From: Hoplostethus atlanticus
Lineage: Eukaryota; Chordata; Actinopteri; Trachichthyiformes; Trachichthyidae
Direction of reading: 5' to 3'
NCBI GenBank assembly: GCA_034670405.1
Contig: JAXDDX010000007.1
Location: 4,048,001-4,112,000, forward strand
DNA: 64,000 nucleotides
Shown here: positions 13,837 through 25,770 of the stretch, one piece after another
Numbering within the stretch: the stretch's first letter is position 1
Layout of the letters: the number at the start of each line of letters is the position of its first letter
Program-made: the position numbers and the translations under genes
The notes under the pieces: generated by a model
Seen by the model: only the letters and a program-made list of their open reading frames with translations
Told to the model about the DNA's origin: nothing
Database searches by the model: none

Positions 13837-15460
13837 TATGCCATCAAACAGAAGAAAAATCGAATATATTTTGTCCATGTTGCCCGGCCCTAGGTAATTC
13901 CGTTCCATTCTGTCCTGGTCTGACTGTAGACCTACAGCATCTGAAGTCATAACACATAGAGTAGCAGCAGTTTTTCATTAACTGCTGGGCAACACTTCTT
14001 TATTTTCTCACAGGCCTCCTCAAATTGGCAGTTAAGTTATGCTTTTCAGGGTCTGTTTTTTGTTTCATACCTTCTACCCTGCAATTCCCATTGAAAAAGG
14101 ATGACTTCTCTAATGCAGTGAAGTTACCCTGACTGAATTGGGGCAGAATGCCTATCCATATTTGCACTCAACACCTGGCTGTTTTCTATCACAGATTATT
14201 AAAACAGAGCAGGGAGAAGTAGTAGCTGAGAGACACTGAAATATTACATGATACCAGACTTGATGCTGTTTGAGCAAAAAGGCCTTTGAGCTTAATGAGT
14301 TACTTTAAAAATGAGTCACTCATAACCTCATATGTACCTCACACTCATAAGTGATGAGTGTACATGTTTTGTCACACTGAAATATTAAGACAGACTCCTA
14401 AGGTTTGTCATAAAGTGCATGCTTGTCTTAAAGTCTACAAACTCTTGGTCACTCCTGGAAAGGTTTGAATTTCCCAAATGTGACAACCTTCTCCACCACA
14501 TTCTCTCCCATTCCCCAAGCAGTTTAGCCCTGTTTGTTTTGCATGGCCTGGAATTAAATATTTATGATGTAGCTCCCTGCAGAACTTGGATTTTGATTAG
14601 CAATGCATGCCTTCCTTAAGGCAATTTAACAAAGCAATCAATATCCTCTCCTCTGATTAGGGTAAAGGGAACACATTCTAGGGATTAATTTACTAATAAA
14701 AAATGAAAAAAATCAATGATAGCCTCCTCAGATGCATGCAGACACACATGCATGGACACAAACACAGAGCAGGTGGAGCTCAGCTTTTGTTTTTCCCCTC
14801 AGCTGCAGATAGCCTGGAGACTGGTAGCATTGCTCTCAATATGAGGGAATTAGACCACACGGTGGTGTCAGTAGCATGTTGTATTATGTTACTGTGATGG
14901 ATGACAATTACAGGGATTCCATGGCTACATTAGATTTCCTACCCTTGCCTCCTAGCCAGGAAGCAAGGTCCAAAGGCTTCCCAGATAAACAGAACTCTGA
15001 TGTGATTAGCTAGGCCTCATTACTCCCCTTGTTACCCCTCCCACTTATTTACCATTAGAAAGAAGGCTGCCATCTTAAGGACAGACTTCAAATTTAGCCA
15101 AGGCTGAAGTTACTCCTCAGTTGCAGTTTGTTTTAGTCTTTCAGGCTATGATGCAGATTTGAAGCAGGAGTGTTGGGATTTTTACTGAATTGCTGTGCAC
15201 GCTAGTCTTTTCTGGCTCCTTCCTCAGTGGCAGTGCAGTTGTTTGCAGGTTCTGTAGTTAATACTTCACATTATTTAGCATAGTAGGGGGATCTCTTATT
15301 GTGAGAACACGTTGGATTTTTTACATTTTTATAAAATTAAAAAGTATAAATTGCCTCTTGTTGCACTTCATTCATGGATTGATGAGTCAGCCCTCATAAC
15401 TGACTGATAGAAGGGTTTCTTTACATGTAACCAGCAGTAACATGAAAAAAACATAGCTAA
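13837..15460. other. Non-coding DNA, no recognisable feature
   Basis: AT-rich sequence without coding potential. The stretch 14900-15060 looks moderately complex and unrepetitive, but no function can be claimed. Confidence 0.5.
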
Positions 15461-15794
15461 ACCAGAGTGGAAATTTATGAGGGTGGTAAGTCTCTCCATT
15501 CATCCGTCTTGCCAATCCATTAATCGGTACATGATGCAATGCTGTCAGCTACCTGCTTTGCCAACATACAGACTGCTGGCTCTTGTGGGCATTGAGTGTT
15601 GTAGGCATTGATCAACTGGCCCAAGGTAACAGCTTACTGGCCCCAGGCCATCGGGCAATTCTTACTGTCGAACCCTGACATCTGTTGACAAGTAATACCT
15701 GAAAGCTCCGTAGAGATTTTGTGCCCAAATAGGTGTTTTAAATATTTACTCACCAGTATCAGCACAAGTCTAAAGATTAATAACAGAATAATTA
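15461..15794. repeat. Dispersed repeat, copy A
   Basis: This stretch matches 25630-25770 over several blocks: GGTAAGTC then TCCATTCAT then GTCTTGCCAA, and AGCTACCTGCTTTGCCAACA against AGCTGCCTGCCTTGCCAACA. Both copies run in the same direction. Further weak matches (CGAACCCTGAC against TGAACCCTGCC) lie near 15669 and 25944. The family is not recognised. Its right side abuts the Tc1-like element. Confidence 0.5.
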
Positions 15795-17112
15795 CAGGGG
15801 GTGGACAAAATAACAGAAACACCACATGTAAAAGGACTTTGAAGTAACTGCATCATAATTACAAAGGCCAGTCATTAAGTTGAATGTTGGCAGTATGTGT
15901 CAGCTTTAAAAGCTCTGACTATCAACGCTGTGATTTGTCAAGGCAAACAGTCTCAAATCATGACAATACATACTATGACATGGACAAATGGTGAGGAACA
16001 GTGGTCACAACAGCACTAATCAGGATTGTTGCTAAACACAACAAACACAACTACTTCCTCAAAAATAAACACAGAATTGAATCAATGCCTATGTGACACA
16101 GATCAGTCTCAAAAACTGTACATTGTGAGCTTTACAAAAATGAATCGAAGCTAGTTCAGGCAGACAACTCGAGTGCCGCTACTGCCCGGATCAGCTGAGC
16201 CAATCGTCAATTTAAGCTGTCAAACTCACTTCCTCATGCTGCTTTTCGCCGTGCTGCAGCTGTTGCTGCTGCTGCCTATGCATCTCACACCCCACCACCA
16301 CCTAGCATCCACCTGTGGGCTCTGTTTCTTCATGGTTCCCCATGGGAGGTTGCAGTTGATCTCTCCCTGCTCTCGCATTTGCCTGACTTTAAATTATGCC
16401 TCGCAGTGAGTGATGCGAAACAGAGCCTTGATGCCAAAATAAAATCTGCATTTACTCTTATTCTCAATACATTACGCAAGTTGTCTGATTGAACTGGTAT
16501 TTATAGCAGAGCTCCCATTTGGAAACCGCCTTGCTTTCAAGGCCAACACACAAAGACATAACCTGCTGTAAAGCGCTAAAGCCAATGATGTCTTCAACCC
16601 GCAATGTCTGTAGTGAACTGCTAAGCATAATGATGGATTTGTAATGGCATGGGCAGCCATTTCGGGGGACTCAGCGGTGTGATGATTACTCTGTGTAGTC
16701 ATTTCTTGACCATATAATGGTCAAGAAATATAAGGCCATTTTACTGGACCAGGTGCACCCCATGTTCCTCCATGACAATAACATATTCCAAGATAATGTC
16801 CCCATACACATTCCCAAATAATTGAGTGCTTTTCTGGACACCAGGATGAAGTCAGATGTCTTCATTGGCCTCCTCAATCACTTGATCTACATCATCGAAC
16901 AATTATCAGACGTTCTCAAGCATTGAGTGTGAAAGATTTCCACTGCCCTCTCTCAAAGAACTGGAGGACTTCCTTCTTGAATAATGTTCCAATATCCCAC
17001 TACACACAGTTTAGGACTTCTATGACAGCATTCCAAGGCAAGGGGTGGTCCTACTCCTTATTAGGTACTTGGTATTTATATTTTGTTGGGTGTTTGTTAT
17101 TTCCAATAACAG
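15795..17112 (+). mobile_element. Tc1-like DNA transposon relic (transposase on + strand, broken)
   Basis: The left end CAGGGGGTGGACAAAATAAC follows TA. The right end (about 17088-17112) is a decayed inverted copy and is followed by TA. These are the ends and TA target expected of Tc1/mariner. Inside, 16640-16905 reads like the second half of a Tc1 transposase with frameshifts and stops: a W/AAIS block, FQDNVPIH (catalytic DN.P.H block), then WPPQSLDL. The 1.3-kb size is normal for Tc1. It is a dead copy. A second member of the family lies at 43478-44523. Confidence 0.85.
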
Positions 17113-17952
17113 TATAAAAGGAACTGAAATGATGGCTACATTTTTTAATCCATCTTTTTCAAAGCCTTTTCATCTGAAAGGCACAATATGGAAATCAATA
17201 GAGAATTGTTAGGAACCAGAATCATTAACTGTGATTGAAATTTCCTGTGGAATTGGAAAAAACCCTCTTAATAACCTTACCTACTTTTGAACATGATGCA
17301 CCATCCAAATGTTCCTGAACTGTGACTAACTAGTAGTTAATCAGTCTGATAAAGAATGACACTTTTGCCTTTGAGGGTATTTGCCAAATTTAATTTTGCC
17401 TCCTATCCTTAATTTGGCCTCCTGTGTTTCCTCAGGATTACCAAAAAGGGTGTAAACAAATCTGAGAAGTGACATGATTGCAAATCATTTACTAGAGAAC
17501 TGTTCGATTTTAATTATGTCTTTAGCCTGTAGGTTGCTTTTCATTCTGAAATGAGAGCCAGTGAGTCAGTGGAGATGAAGTACTCCTGGATGGAGTGAAT
17601 TGCTTAAGGCTCACATTACCCGAACATGTGCACTTCATGCTTCACCTCCCCAGATTTTCTCAGGGCCTCCCTTGCACCACCCCACAACATCAGCATGCTG
17701 CTGTGGACGAGAGAAAGTGCTGATGTGGTCCGACTGGCCTCTTTAATTTGTGATGAGCGTGGGAGAGTGGGACCCCAGGGGGCCGTCAGAGAGCCTTGTG
17801 GCCAACTTGTGCTGCTGCTCTGTCACCCCAGCCAGCTGTAGAGCGCACCTGCCAAGTCAGCTCCTGTTCCCCAGGTCAACACTACTGGGGAGAGTACAAT
17901 TTGTAAGCTTAGAATTTACCTCAGGCAGAACAAGTCATGACATGAAGTGCAT
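17113..17952. other. Non-coding DNA, no recognisable feature
   Basis: No homology or structure was seen. Short open frames around 17626-18010 have no domain. Confidence 0.5.
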
Positions 17953-18311
17953 GGGCCAGATGTATAAAACTCTGTGTAGATTTAGGTGTAGAAATCTGTG
18001 TACAATGTAGTGAAAGAAAAAAGCTCTAAATAAAATGTCACCCAAATTCACACTTTTATTATCCTTTTTTGGATAAAAACTCAAAAAAATGCGTATGGTA
18101 CGCATGGTGTGAAGGATACGTACCGGTACGCACATTCTCGCCGCCTGTGGATTTTTATACATTCGGAAACTTGCGTGGAAAGTGGCGGTGTGAAAGATGC
18201 GTACCGGTACGCACATTCTCACCGCCCGTGGATTTTTATACATTCGGAACCTGCGTGGAAAGTGACGTAAGTACACTTTTCGTGCGTACGCATGGTTTAT
18301 ACATTTGGCCC
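17953..18311. mobile_element. MITE with GGGCC-type ends and an internal tandem duplication
   Basis: The left end GGGCCAGATGTATAAA (17953-17968) is matched in inverted form by TTTATACATTTGGCCC (18296-18311), 15 of 16 bases. Inside, an 81-bp unit starting at 18115 is repeated at 18196, and each unit contains the palindrome GTACCGGTAC. The inside is rich in CpG. There is no transposase. A target duplication is not clear. GGGCC ends suggest a Harbinger-type element, but this is only a guess. Confidence 0.7.
18115..18267. repeat. 81-bp tandem repeat, about 1.9 units
   Basis: The units at 18115-18195 and 18196-18267 differ at only a few positions (for example ATACGTACC against ATGCGTACC, and CCGCCTGTGG against CCGCCCGTGG). 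The repeat is part of the MITE at 17953-18311. Confidence 0.8.
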
Positions 18312-19712
18312 CAGGTCTGATTAAAAGAAATGCCAGTAGAGGGATCGGGGAAACCTTACTACTTCTACTTTTAATACTAGGTGAAATCCTCCTTACCTCT
18401 AACCTGAAACTAGTGCTTATTGCTTACTTTTGGTATTGAAACTGTGGAGTAATGTTATTTGCTATATAATAGTGTTATTCATCAGAAACTTTAGAGATCC
18501 ACTGACTTTATTTACTCTTAGACTTTACACATAACTTCTTTGGTGTCCCACCCACCCCTCAGTTAATTCAAGTCCCCTTCCACCTATTGCCAGTATACAC
18601 ACCCACGTGGTCCATTTCAGTTCATCACATCCACGCGGTCCATTCAGAATTTTAGCTTAGTATTGTTGCAGTCTTTTGGAGTGACCAGGCCTGCCCAGAG
18701 TGTATACCCCAGGCCTTACTGTGTGGTGGTAAACTACTTTTGGTTTTTGCTCGAGACGTACTCCGGTAACAGTACAAAGAGCAACCACTCATCACACACA
18801 GAGAAAACAAAGAACATGTTGTAGGCAATCTCCAAATTTGTTGCATTTTATTTTAGATTTTATGGGTTTGGTTTTGGAAAGGCGAGGCCTGCCAGTGTAG
18901 CCTTTTTCTTGATGCACTGATGCCACATCATGTAGACCTTATGCTTCTCATTACCTCTACCTTCTCCTCTGTTTGGCTGTACTGATACCCAGTAGGCTTT
19001 TTGAATAACACATTTATGAATTAAACCCGAAGAAGCATTGGATTATTGAAGACATATGCTGGGAAGCGATACCTGAAAATAAAGCTTCATTAAAGCGGTC
19101 CTTTTGTCTGTATGGTCCAAATGAATCTTGGGAGAGAGGTGAAAATTTAGGTGTGCAAATCAAATGGGTCATTGGGGGCACTAGAATAAACTGCCCCTTG
19201 AAATGGTTTAAAGAGACTAATTAATACGTAGGACTTCAGAGAGGAGTTTGGTGCATGAGCGCCAGACGGGTGTTAGTTGAGAATACTGAAGAGTGCGTTT
19301 TAATTAAAAGTGGGGTTTCCATATATGTCCTCCTGAGACCCCCCCCAGCTCATCTATAAAGATGTTTTGGAATTGCTTGAGCTTCTGGGGAAAATTCTGA
19401 CTTCCCCTCATGGAGAAGAGTGCACATCTCCTCTTCCGCTAAGACTTCTTAGAAACCTGTGAAGGCTATGTTAGCTCAAAGCTGTTTCTACCACAAAAGC
19501 ACTTCTCTGCTCAGTCAACTTAAAGCAAGTTTATTCACATGGCCACATTTTTGATTGGCTTAGCACTTTTTTTCCTGCAAAATGAGCAAGAATAGGTGAT
19601 GACCCAAATGATTCAATGTAACCCCTTCCTTTTTTTGGGCATCAGTACAGAGCATGAATAAGCTGTTTTATTGACACAGCCTGTGCTTTAGTGTTTTGGA
19701 TACCCCATAGAG
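18312..19712. other. Non-coding DNA, no recognisable feature
   Basis: AT-rich, no coding potential seen. A short C-run lies near 19340. Confidence 0.5.
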
Positions 19713-19919
19713 CAGGGCTTTTCAACCATGTGCCATCGAGAGGGCCGAGAGTATGCAGGTTTTCATTCCAACCAAACACTACAGCAGGTGATTTCACTGA
19801 TTAATCCCTTCTCTGTGGTTGAAGGTGTGCTAATCAGTGACATTGCCTGCTGTTGTGTTTGGTTGGTATGAAACCCTGCATACTCTCGGCTCTCTATGGC
19901 ACATGGTTGAATAGCCCTG
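19713..19919. mobile_element. hAT-type palindromic MITE with 8-bp target duplication
   Basis: The element runs from CAGGGCTTTTCAACCATGTG to its inverted copy ending CCCTG. The two halves pair over nearly their full length, including GCCGAGAGTATGCAGG (19744-19759) with CCTGCATACTCTCGGC. The flanks CCATAGAG (19705-19712) and CCATACAG (19920-19927) form an 8-bp duplication with one change, the size typical of hAT elements. No coding capacity. Confidence 0.85.
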
Positions 19920-19927
19920 CCATACAG

Positions 19928-22690
19928 TATGCCAAGGCATTCCTGAACTGGAATTTGGGGTTGGTGAAGGCAACCTGCCACCCTCATGTATCCTGGAATG
20001 TAGTTCCTCTCCCCTCAAACAGCTCCATGTTCCAAAGGGGAATCCCTGACAACGGGTCACCTGTCTCCATCCCTAATGAGGAGGATGTCTTGTCATCCTG
20101 ACCACTCCCTCTTTTCCCCTCTCACTGCCATTGTATTAGAGCCCCCTCTGTCTAGAACTGACCTATCATTCAATATTGTAAAATGTTTTCCTCAACCACC
20201 TATATGTCCTAAAAAAAAATCGGACTCACTGTGACACGATGATGTGACTACTTCAGAGGCTGACTGAATGCTTGGTAACAGTCCAATTGTTGTAAGCATG
20301 TCTCCCCTGCATAACAATTACGCTACATCGTCACTGGCTGAATCAGAGACAGATGGCAGGCCCATTACAGGAGGGAAAAGGAAACTCTAAAGGCTTGGCT
20401 GTTGCCTTTTAAAGATGATCACTTCTAGGCCCGAATGTTCTTGACATTGTTAGTAAGATGAAGTGAAAGATGAACTGTAATAATACACAAGGCAATAGTG
20501 TAGCTCATTCATTCAAATTGCAGGAGCATAGCAGGTGCTGCTTTACTTTTTTGTAGTACATTTTGAGATAAAATAGGCCTCATGCTCCTGAAATGGAAGC
20601 CTTCATTAGTGACCTCTGCGGAATTCATTACTGAATGGGAGGCCCTCCATCCATTGCCAGGATTGGTTGACTCTAATAGCAAACAAGCGCCTTATCCCTG
20701 GAGGAGGCCAGAGGCAGCGCACTGCAGCCTGGAGGCCAGCGAGAGCAATTCTTGTTGCCAGGCAACAGTTTACAGATGGAGGGAGGGCTAGCAGCAGGGT
20801 CCTCCATTGCCACCCACGCCCTGCTTGTCCTTCGTCATAGTCACATCAGGATTAGACCTGCCACTCGCCTGGCCTTGAATCCGCTGTAGCTGTGGTGGTT
20901 TAATTTTGGTCAGGCATCAACATTTTACTCTGCATTGGTCCTACTTGAGATATCTAACTTAATCTATTTCTGACCTCTATTTCTCTCCTTTCTTTGAGTA
21001 GGAACAAAATAAGAACTGATGTCTATAACAACAGCACTTATACTTGAGTGAAAGCAGCCATTCATCTTGATTTTAGTTCGAAGAAATCCAAACATTTCTT
21101 CTGCGTTTCTACTTATCTTTTGGATTATATGCTTTCTCTGGGAACTTTAAGGAGAAAGTTCTTATTTTTGATCAGAGAACTTCACAAAGAAGTCTGTAAA
21201 TGGACTTCTCTACCATAACTAAAGCATGTATTCATAAACATTTAAGAATGGCGGAGGAACCACAAGGTGGCAGGCAGAGTTCTTCACTCCCATCACACAA
21301 TCAGTTTTAGAAAAAGAAGGATTTTTTTTTTCCAGGCTCTTTCTTGTCTCCAGCACTGCACGTTTGGTTATTTTTGTTGATTTGGGGCGCCCGTCTGTGC
21401 TGGGGCCTTATTTGTTTCCTGAATGGCTAATCTGCCAAGTTCATGCCTTTGGCTAGCCAGTGAGAAGGGGGTCCTTGTTCCATAGCTGCCTGGCAATCCT
21501 TGTGACTACTGCCTGTCCCCAGCCTCTAATACTCATTAACATACAGCTGTCCCAGAGGATGCAGTGAGATAGAAACCCATGAGTACTCACTCTCCTCTCC
21601 CAGAACCAACTCACAGGCACAGCAGATGGGCTGTGGGGCTTAAACCATTAGGCACATGGTGGCCATTGTAGGCTGCCTATTGTGACATTAAAAGGTCATC
21701 CTCAGGAGCTATAGGGTCAAGGCTGACTTAGAGCAATGAGCCCCACTGGAACTGAGTAGGTTGAGCTGTTAATGATAGCTCTTGGACTTGTCAAGAATAT
21801 TGATCATTTGACAATGTGTGGCTAAGAGGAAAAAAAACACATTGGCCCTCTGTTTGATGGGTGAGACTTAGACCCATCACTATATAGCAGCTCCTTCTCT
21901 TTTTTGAATCTCCTGAAACAACTTGAAATGGCAAATCAAAACTTCTCAGTAAAACACAATTTTGCACCACCGTCTAATTGATTTGTCTCATTGTCTCACT
22001 TTATTTGTAGCATTGCAATTGTGGAATGCTATGCTATGTGGAAATGAGCCTAGTGAACGCCCACTCAAATGTCTGTTCCAGAGCAGAGTTCAAGCACTCT
22101 GGAGGGAAAAAGAAAATTAAGTATGAGGACTAGAGAGTTGCATACTAGACCCCAGTAGTTGTGCTGGTTTAATTCACTCCATTTTCCTTTACCTAAGATG
22201 AACTGACCCCCAAAGCGTGTTCCACTACTGTTGAAATGAAACCCAAGAACTCTTTAAGAAGCCAGTATGGTTTCTTAGCAGAAAACTTCTATATCCTCCC
22301 ATGGAGAATGCTGTTGCGGTATGAGAGCAAGACACTGTGTCTGCTGAGGAATGTCTATTTTTGGGAAGTTGTTCCAACCTCACTTCCATGTTCCAGTACT
22401 CTTATACTCATTTCAGAGACTGGCTAGCTAGCTGAGTGATCTTCTATTTCCTTTGTTGGGAAAGTTGGGGAAAGTAAAGGAGGATTACTGTCAGTGAGCC
22501 TTGTAAAAGTTTCAACCTTCCACTGATAGCTTAATAAAGGGAGCTGGAGAAAAAAGCTCAGTGTTATGAAATATTTGACTGAAATCCAAGGTATTCCTTA
22601 GGCAGGTGTTTTATAGATTCTAAATACTAAATACACCAAATACAGGGCATTTTTGTAGAGGTTGAGAAGCCTTCTGATGAAAGAAACTGC
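19928..22690. other. Non-coding DNA with an X-box motif
   Basis: No exon was found. GTTGCCAGGCAAC at 20754-20766 is a perfect RFX-type X-box palindrome and is listed separately. The rest shows nothing that can be named. Confidence 0.5.
20754..20766. promoter_or_regulatory. Candidate RFX X-box
   Basis: GTTGCCAGGCAAC is two inverted 6-bp half-sites around one base and fits the RFX X-box consensus fully. It sits about 11.7 kb upstream of the beta exon, in a locally G+C-richer stretch (20640-20870). It is a motif match only. Confidence 0.35.
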
Positions 22691-23035
22691 TTAAGTCTCC
22701 AGCCCAACAAACAACAATCTGTGATTAATCAGTGGAACTATGTGGCAGACGGCATCACCGGTGTTGCCTGTCCGCCAAGTTGTGTCCGGCTGTAGCCACC
22801 ACTTAGCCACATCATGGAGCTGTTGGGTGAAGGTCAATGGTCGGCTGGTGCCCTCATAAGCCAGCCCCCAGAACTGCCGCCAGTGTCCCTCTATAGTCAG
22901 TCCCAGCCGGTCGAGGGTGGCTCTCTTCACTGCTGTGCAGTGCTGTTGCGAGGCTGCCGGTAGGCTGTGCACCACCCGCTGTGCCTCCCCTGAGCAGGGT
23001 AAGCAGTGGCCCCACTCCTCTGCCACCCACCACAC
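22691..23035 (-). pseudogene. gag fragment of an LTR retrotransposon (Ty3/gypsy-like, SCAN-like capsid)
   Basis: The minus-strand open frame of 114 codons contains a block with the pattern of a SCAN-related capsid domain as found in gypsy-type fish retroelements: LDRLGLTIEGHWRQF, a short gap, then RPLTFTQQLHDVAKWWL. The block before it (LPCSGEAQRVVHSLP) fits the same proteins. The fragment stops without protease or reverse transcriptase, and no LTRs were recognised nearby. It is an old isolated piece. A domesticated gene cannot be excluded, but the 3' end looks unrelated. Confidence 0.65.
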
Positions 23036-24313
23036 ACGGCCATCATCATCTGGAGGCTGGTGGCTGAACCCCCCTGTCGCTTGGTGCGATGGTTCTCCAT
23101 CTAGATAGGGTTGCCAGTTCAGGTTGAATTCATTCCCGGAGATTTACACCCTTCCCCAATATTAAACTACTACATTTTGTTTTCCTCATGAACAACAACA
23201 TTGGAACATGGCATATTCCTAATTCTACAAAATCTAAGAATGACAGAGGTCAGTTTCTGGAGGCAGGGAAAGGCAGCAGAGATGCCTGGATCAAACCCTG
23301 AACAACAGTGACACATAACTGCTGCTTCCAGTGGCCACCGATTTACAAGGGCTGAGGTGTCTTCACCCTCCTGTACTCTTTTAACACATGAGCACTTAAA
23401 TTTCCATATCTGCCCACCCCATGTATTAGTAAAGAGGGGTAGATTGCTGCACTGAATAATACAAAGGGTGTCTGCATTGTAGTTGCCTGCCACCACTTAA
23501 CCTTGCCTCGGGTAAGTCCCCTTTGTCAAAGTTTATCTTCTAACAGACATGTTGGCATCTTAATGAGCTGTATTTAAAGTTCTTGTTGGCAGAAGATATG
23601 TCAAGGAAACTCAAGGCAGAAGTCTGACTCGTGCTGACTTGGGAAGGGGAAGCTTGAGGAAAAAAAGACAGACATAGTATGCCTCATCACTTCCCTCTTT
23701 ACATAAACCAGATATCCTAATTCCAGACCACACACAGGCATTTGAGATTTCCTTTCAGCAGCAGCTGGGGTCTTCCTCTGTGTTCCCTCTGTCTCCAGAT
23801 CCCCAGCATGGGATATAGCTCATCAGAGACCTCATGCTGCCTACCCTCTCAGCCAGACAGATTTCCACCTCAGGATACTGCGCACATATGGCAGGCACCT
23901 CAAACATCAGCACTGCCCAAGTATTACTGTTGACCTTTCAGTGGAAACAACTATTACACATTAAAAGTTGTGAAACAGATGCTTCTTCCTTGGTGTGTTT
24001 TATTAGGTTAGAAGACAAAGCTTTTGTCATATACAGTCGTCAGAGTATTGCTTCTGTATCTGCAGTTTGAGTTGCCTATTTTGATGAGTGTTGAGCTTTT
24101 AGACTTAGAAGATGGTCCCCATGTTGGCCCTACCAAAGGTTGAAATTTCTTTCTCTCTTTCCTGAGGTGACTTGTGTATTTTGTAGTCAGAGCAGAATGT
24201 GCTGCTGGAAAGTACAGTATGTCAGTAGTACTCTCTAAGCCCCACGCCCTCCCTTCCCCTTCCTTTGATGTCCCCTCTCCATTTCTCTTCTGTCTGCCAC
24301 TACCATTCACAAC

Positions 24314-24319
<6 letters not shown>
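23036..24319. other. Non-coding DNA, no recognisable feature
   Basis: Nothing identifiable before the GT repeat that starts at 24320. 23040-23105 may still be retroelement-derived because it is G+C rich like the neighbouring gag fragment. Confidence 0.45.
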
Positions 24320-24344
<25 letters not shown>

Positions 24345-24347
24345 CGT
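24320..24347. repeat. (GT)n microsatellite
   Basis: An almost uninterrupted GT run (24320-24344) followed by GTGCGT. It lies right next to a perfect inverted repeat. Confidence 0.9.
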
Positions 24348-24422
24348 GCATGTTAATTTCTTCCTCTCTTTCACTAACACATTGTGTGTGTGTTAGTGAA
24401 AGAGAGGAAGAAATTAACATGC
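24348..24422. repeat. Perfect 34-bp inverted repeat with 7-nt spacer
   Basis: Arm 24348-24381 (starts GCATGTTAATTTCTTCC) is the exact reverse complement of arm 24389-24422 at all 34 positions. The spacer TTGTGTG is itself GT repeat. No terminal target duplication is visible, so a MITE is less likely than a snap-back or template-switch event. Confidence 0.9.
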
Positions 24423-25629
24423 TTTCAAGCCCTACAGGGTTCACTGCTCCTTTGCCCTTCCTGAAATGAAACATTTCTGGCCCTTGACCCCTGCCATCAC
24501 ATCCAGCACTTCAAATCCCAGGAGACACATCTCTCCAAGCATCGGTCTCACCCATCCAGTCATATTCCCCGATAATATGCCTCAGGTCATTCAGTCATAT
24601 GCTTTTCCTGTATTACTGAGGCTTCACTGTTTTCCTCACAATGTACAAAAACATCTACCAAGCTTCCTTCTCTTATCCACTTGGCCAAAAAGGCTACTTG
24701 ATCCTCAGTCCAACCTGTAGAAGGTTAAACATGTTACAGAGGGTCTCATGAACTGTATCAATGGCATTGCATTACTTATGATCCATCTGCTTGTACATGC
24801 TTCCTCTGCAAGCAACATTATGGTTTCCTCTGGCTGTGTTAAGGAATGGCACCACCTTCGTCTTTCGAGTGCACAGCACTTGAAGAGCTGCATTTGTTTG
24901 GGGGTAGGGATGCGCAATACCACTATTTCATTACCACTAATGATTCCATGTACACAACTGAGAATTGGATGGTAACAAGTACCAAGCTGATACACTCATT
25001 TTTTTCTCTTTATTAATTACTGTTATAGTAATTATAGTCCATTTGTGTGGATGCCCTCTGCTTTGGATTTCGGAAAGTGATGACTTTTCTTCTTACTCTG
25101 AAACTTAAGAAGCTGGACTAAACATTTATACAAGCTATTTTTTTATTAGTTCATCCTACACCCTAAAATCTAATTTAGATGCATTGTGGGGGCATGACAT
25201 GATATTAGCTGGCAAAAAAGGCTGAATTAAAACAATTTTGATTGGGAAATATTGTTAAAGAGTCTGACTAACTGAGAAAAGACTGAGTAACACATACAAA
25301 ATGTTGAACAGTCCTCCAACTGGTAACAAGTATGTCACCTTTTTTTGACCTGTAATTGTCTTGGGCCAATCAGTGCAATTTTGAAAATGCCAGATCAGAT
25401 GCATCATTCCAAGTTTCCTCAACCCCCCAGCCCCATTTCTCTCAGTTACACTTTATAAGCCAAATTTGAGTAAATATATTTTTCATGTAATTAGATAAAA
25501 AAATCTACCCAAAGGTAATTTTGTCCCCACTTATCAACCTTGGTAGTGGACCCAACCAGGTGCCAGAAGCTTTTCTGTAAATGTAATAAGCATTTGTAAC
25601 AGCATGTTGGGGGGGAAAAAACAAAAAAA
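24423..25629. other. Non-coding DNA, no recognisable feature
   Basis: No homology or repeat was recognised. Open frames on both strands between 24466 and 24995 overlap each other and look random. Confidence 0.5.
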
Positions 25630-25770
25630 GCCAGTGGGGAAATTCATGGGGCTGGTAAGTCCTTCCATTCATTTGTCTTGCCAAATCAGACCTGATGAGG
25701 GGTTTCCAGCTGCCTGCCTTGCCAACATGCAGGCTAGGTGCGACCAGCTGTTTTCATGGAAATCGAGTGG
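25630..25770. repeat. Dispersed repeat, copy B
   Basis: Direct-orientation copy of the repeat at 15461-15794. Shared blocks are GGTAAGTCC/TCCATTCAT/GTCTTGCCAA and CTGCCTTGCCAACATGCAG. Family unknown. The likeness may continue weakly to about 25960. Confidence 0.5.

Noticed and set aside
24348..24422. microRNA precursor
   Set aside because: The 34-bp stem is perfect and the loop is GT repeat; real precursors nearly always have bulges.
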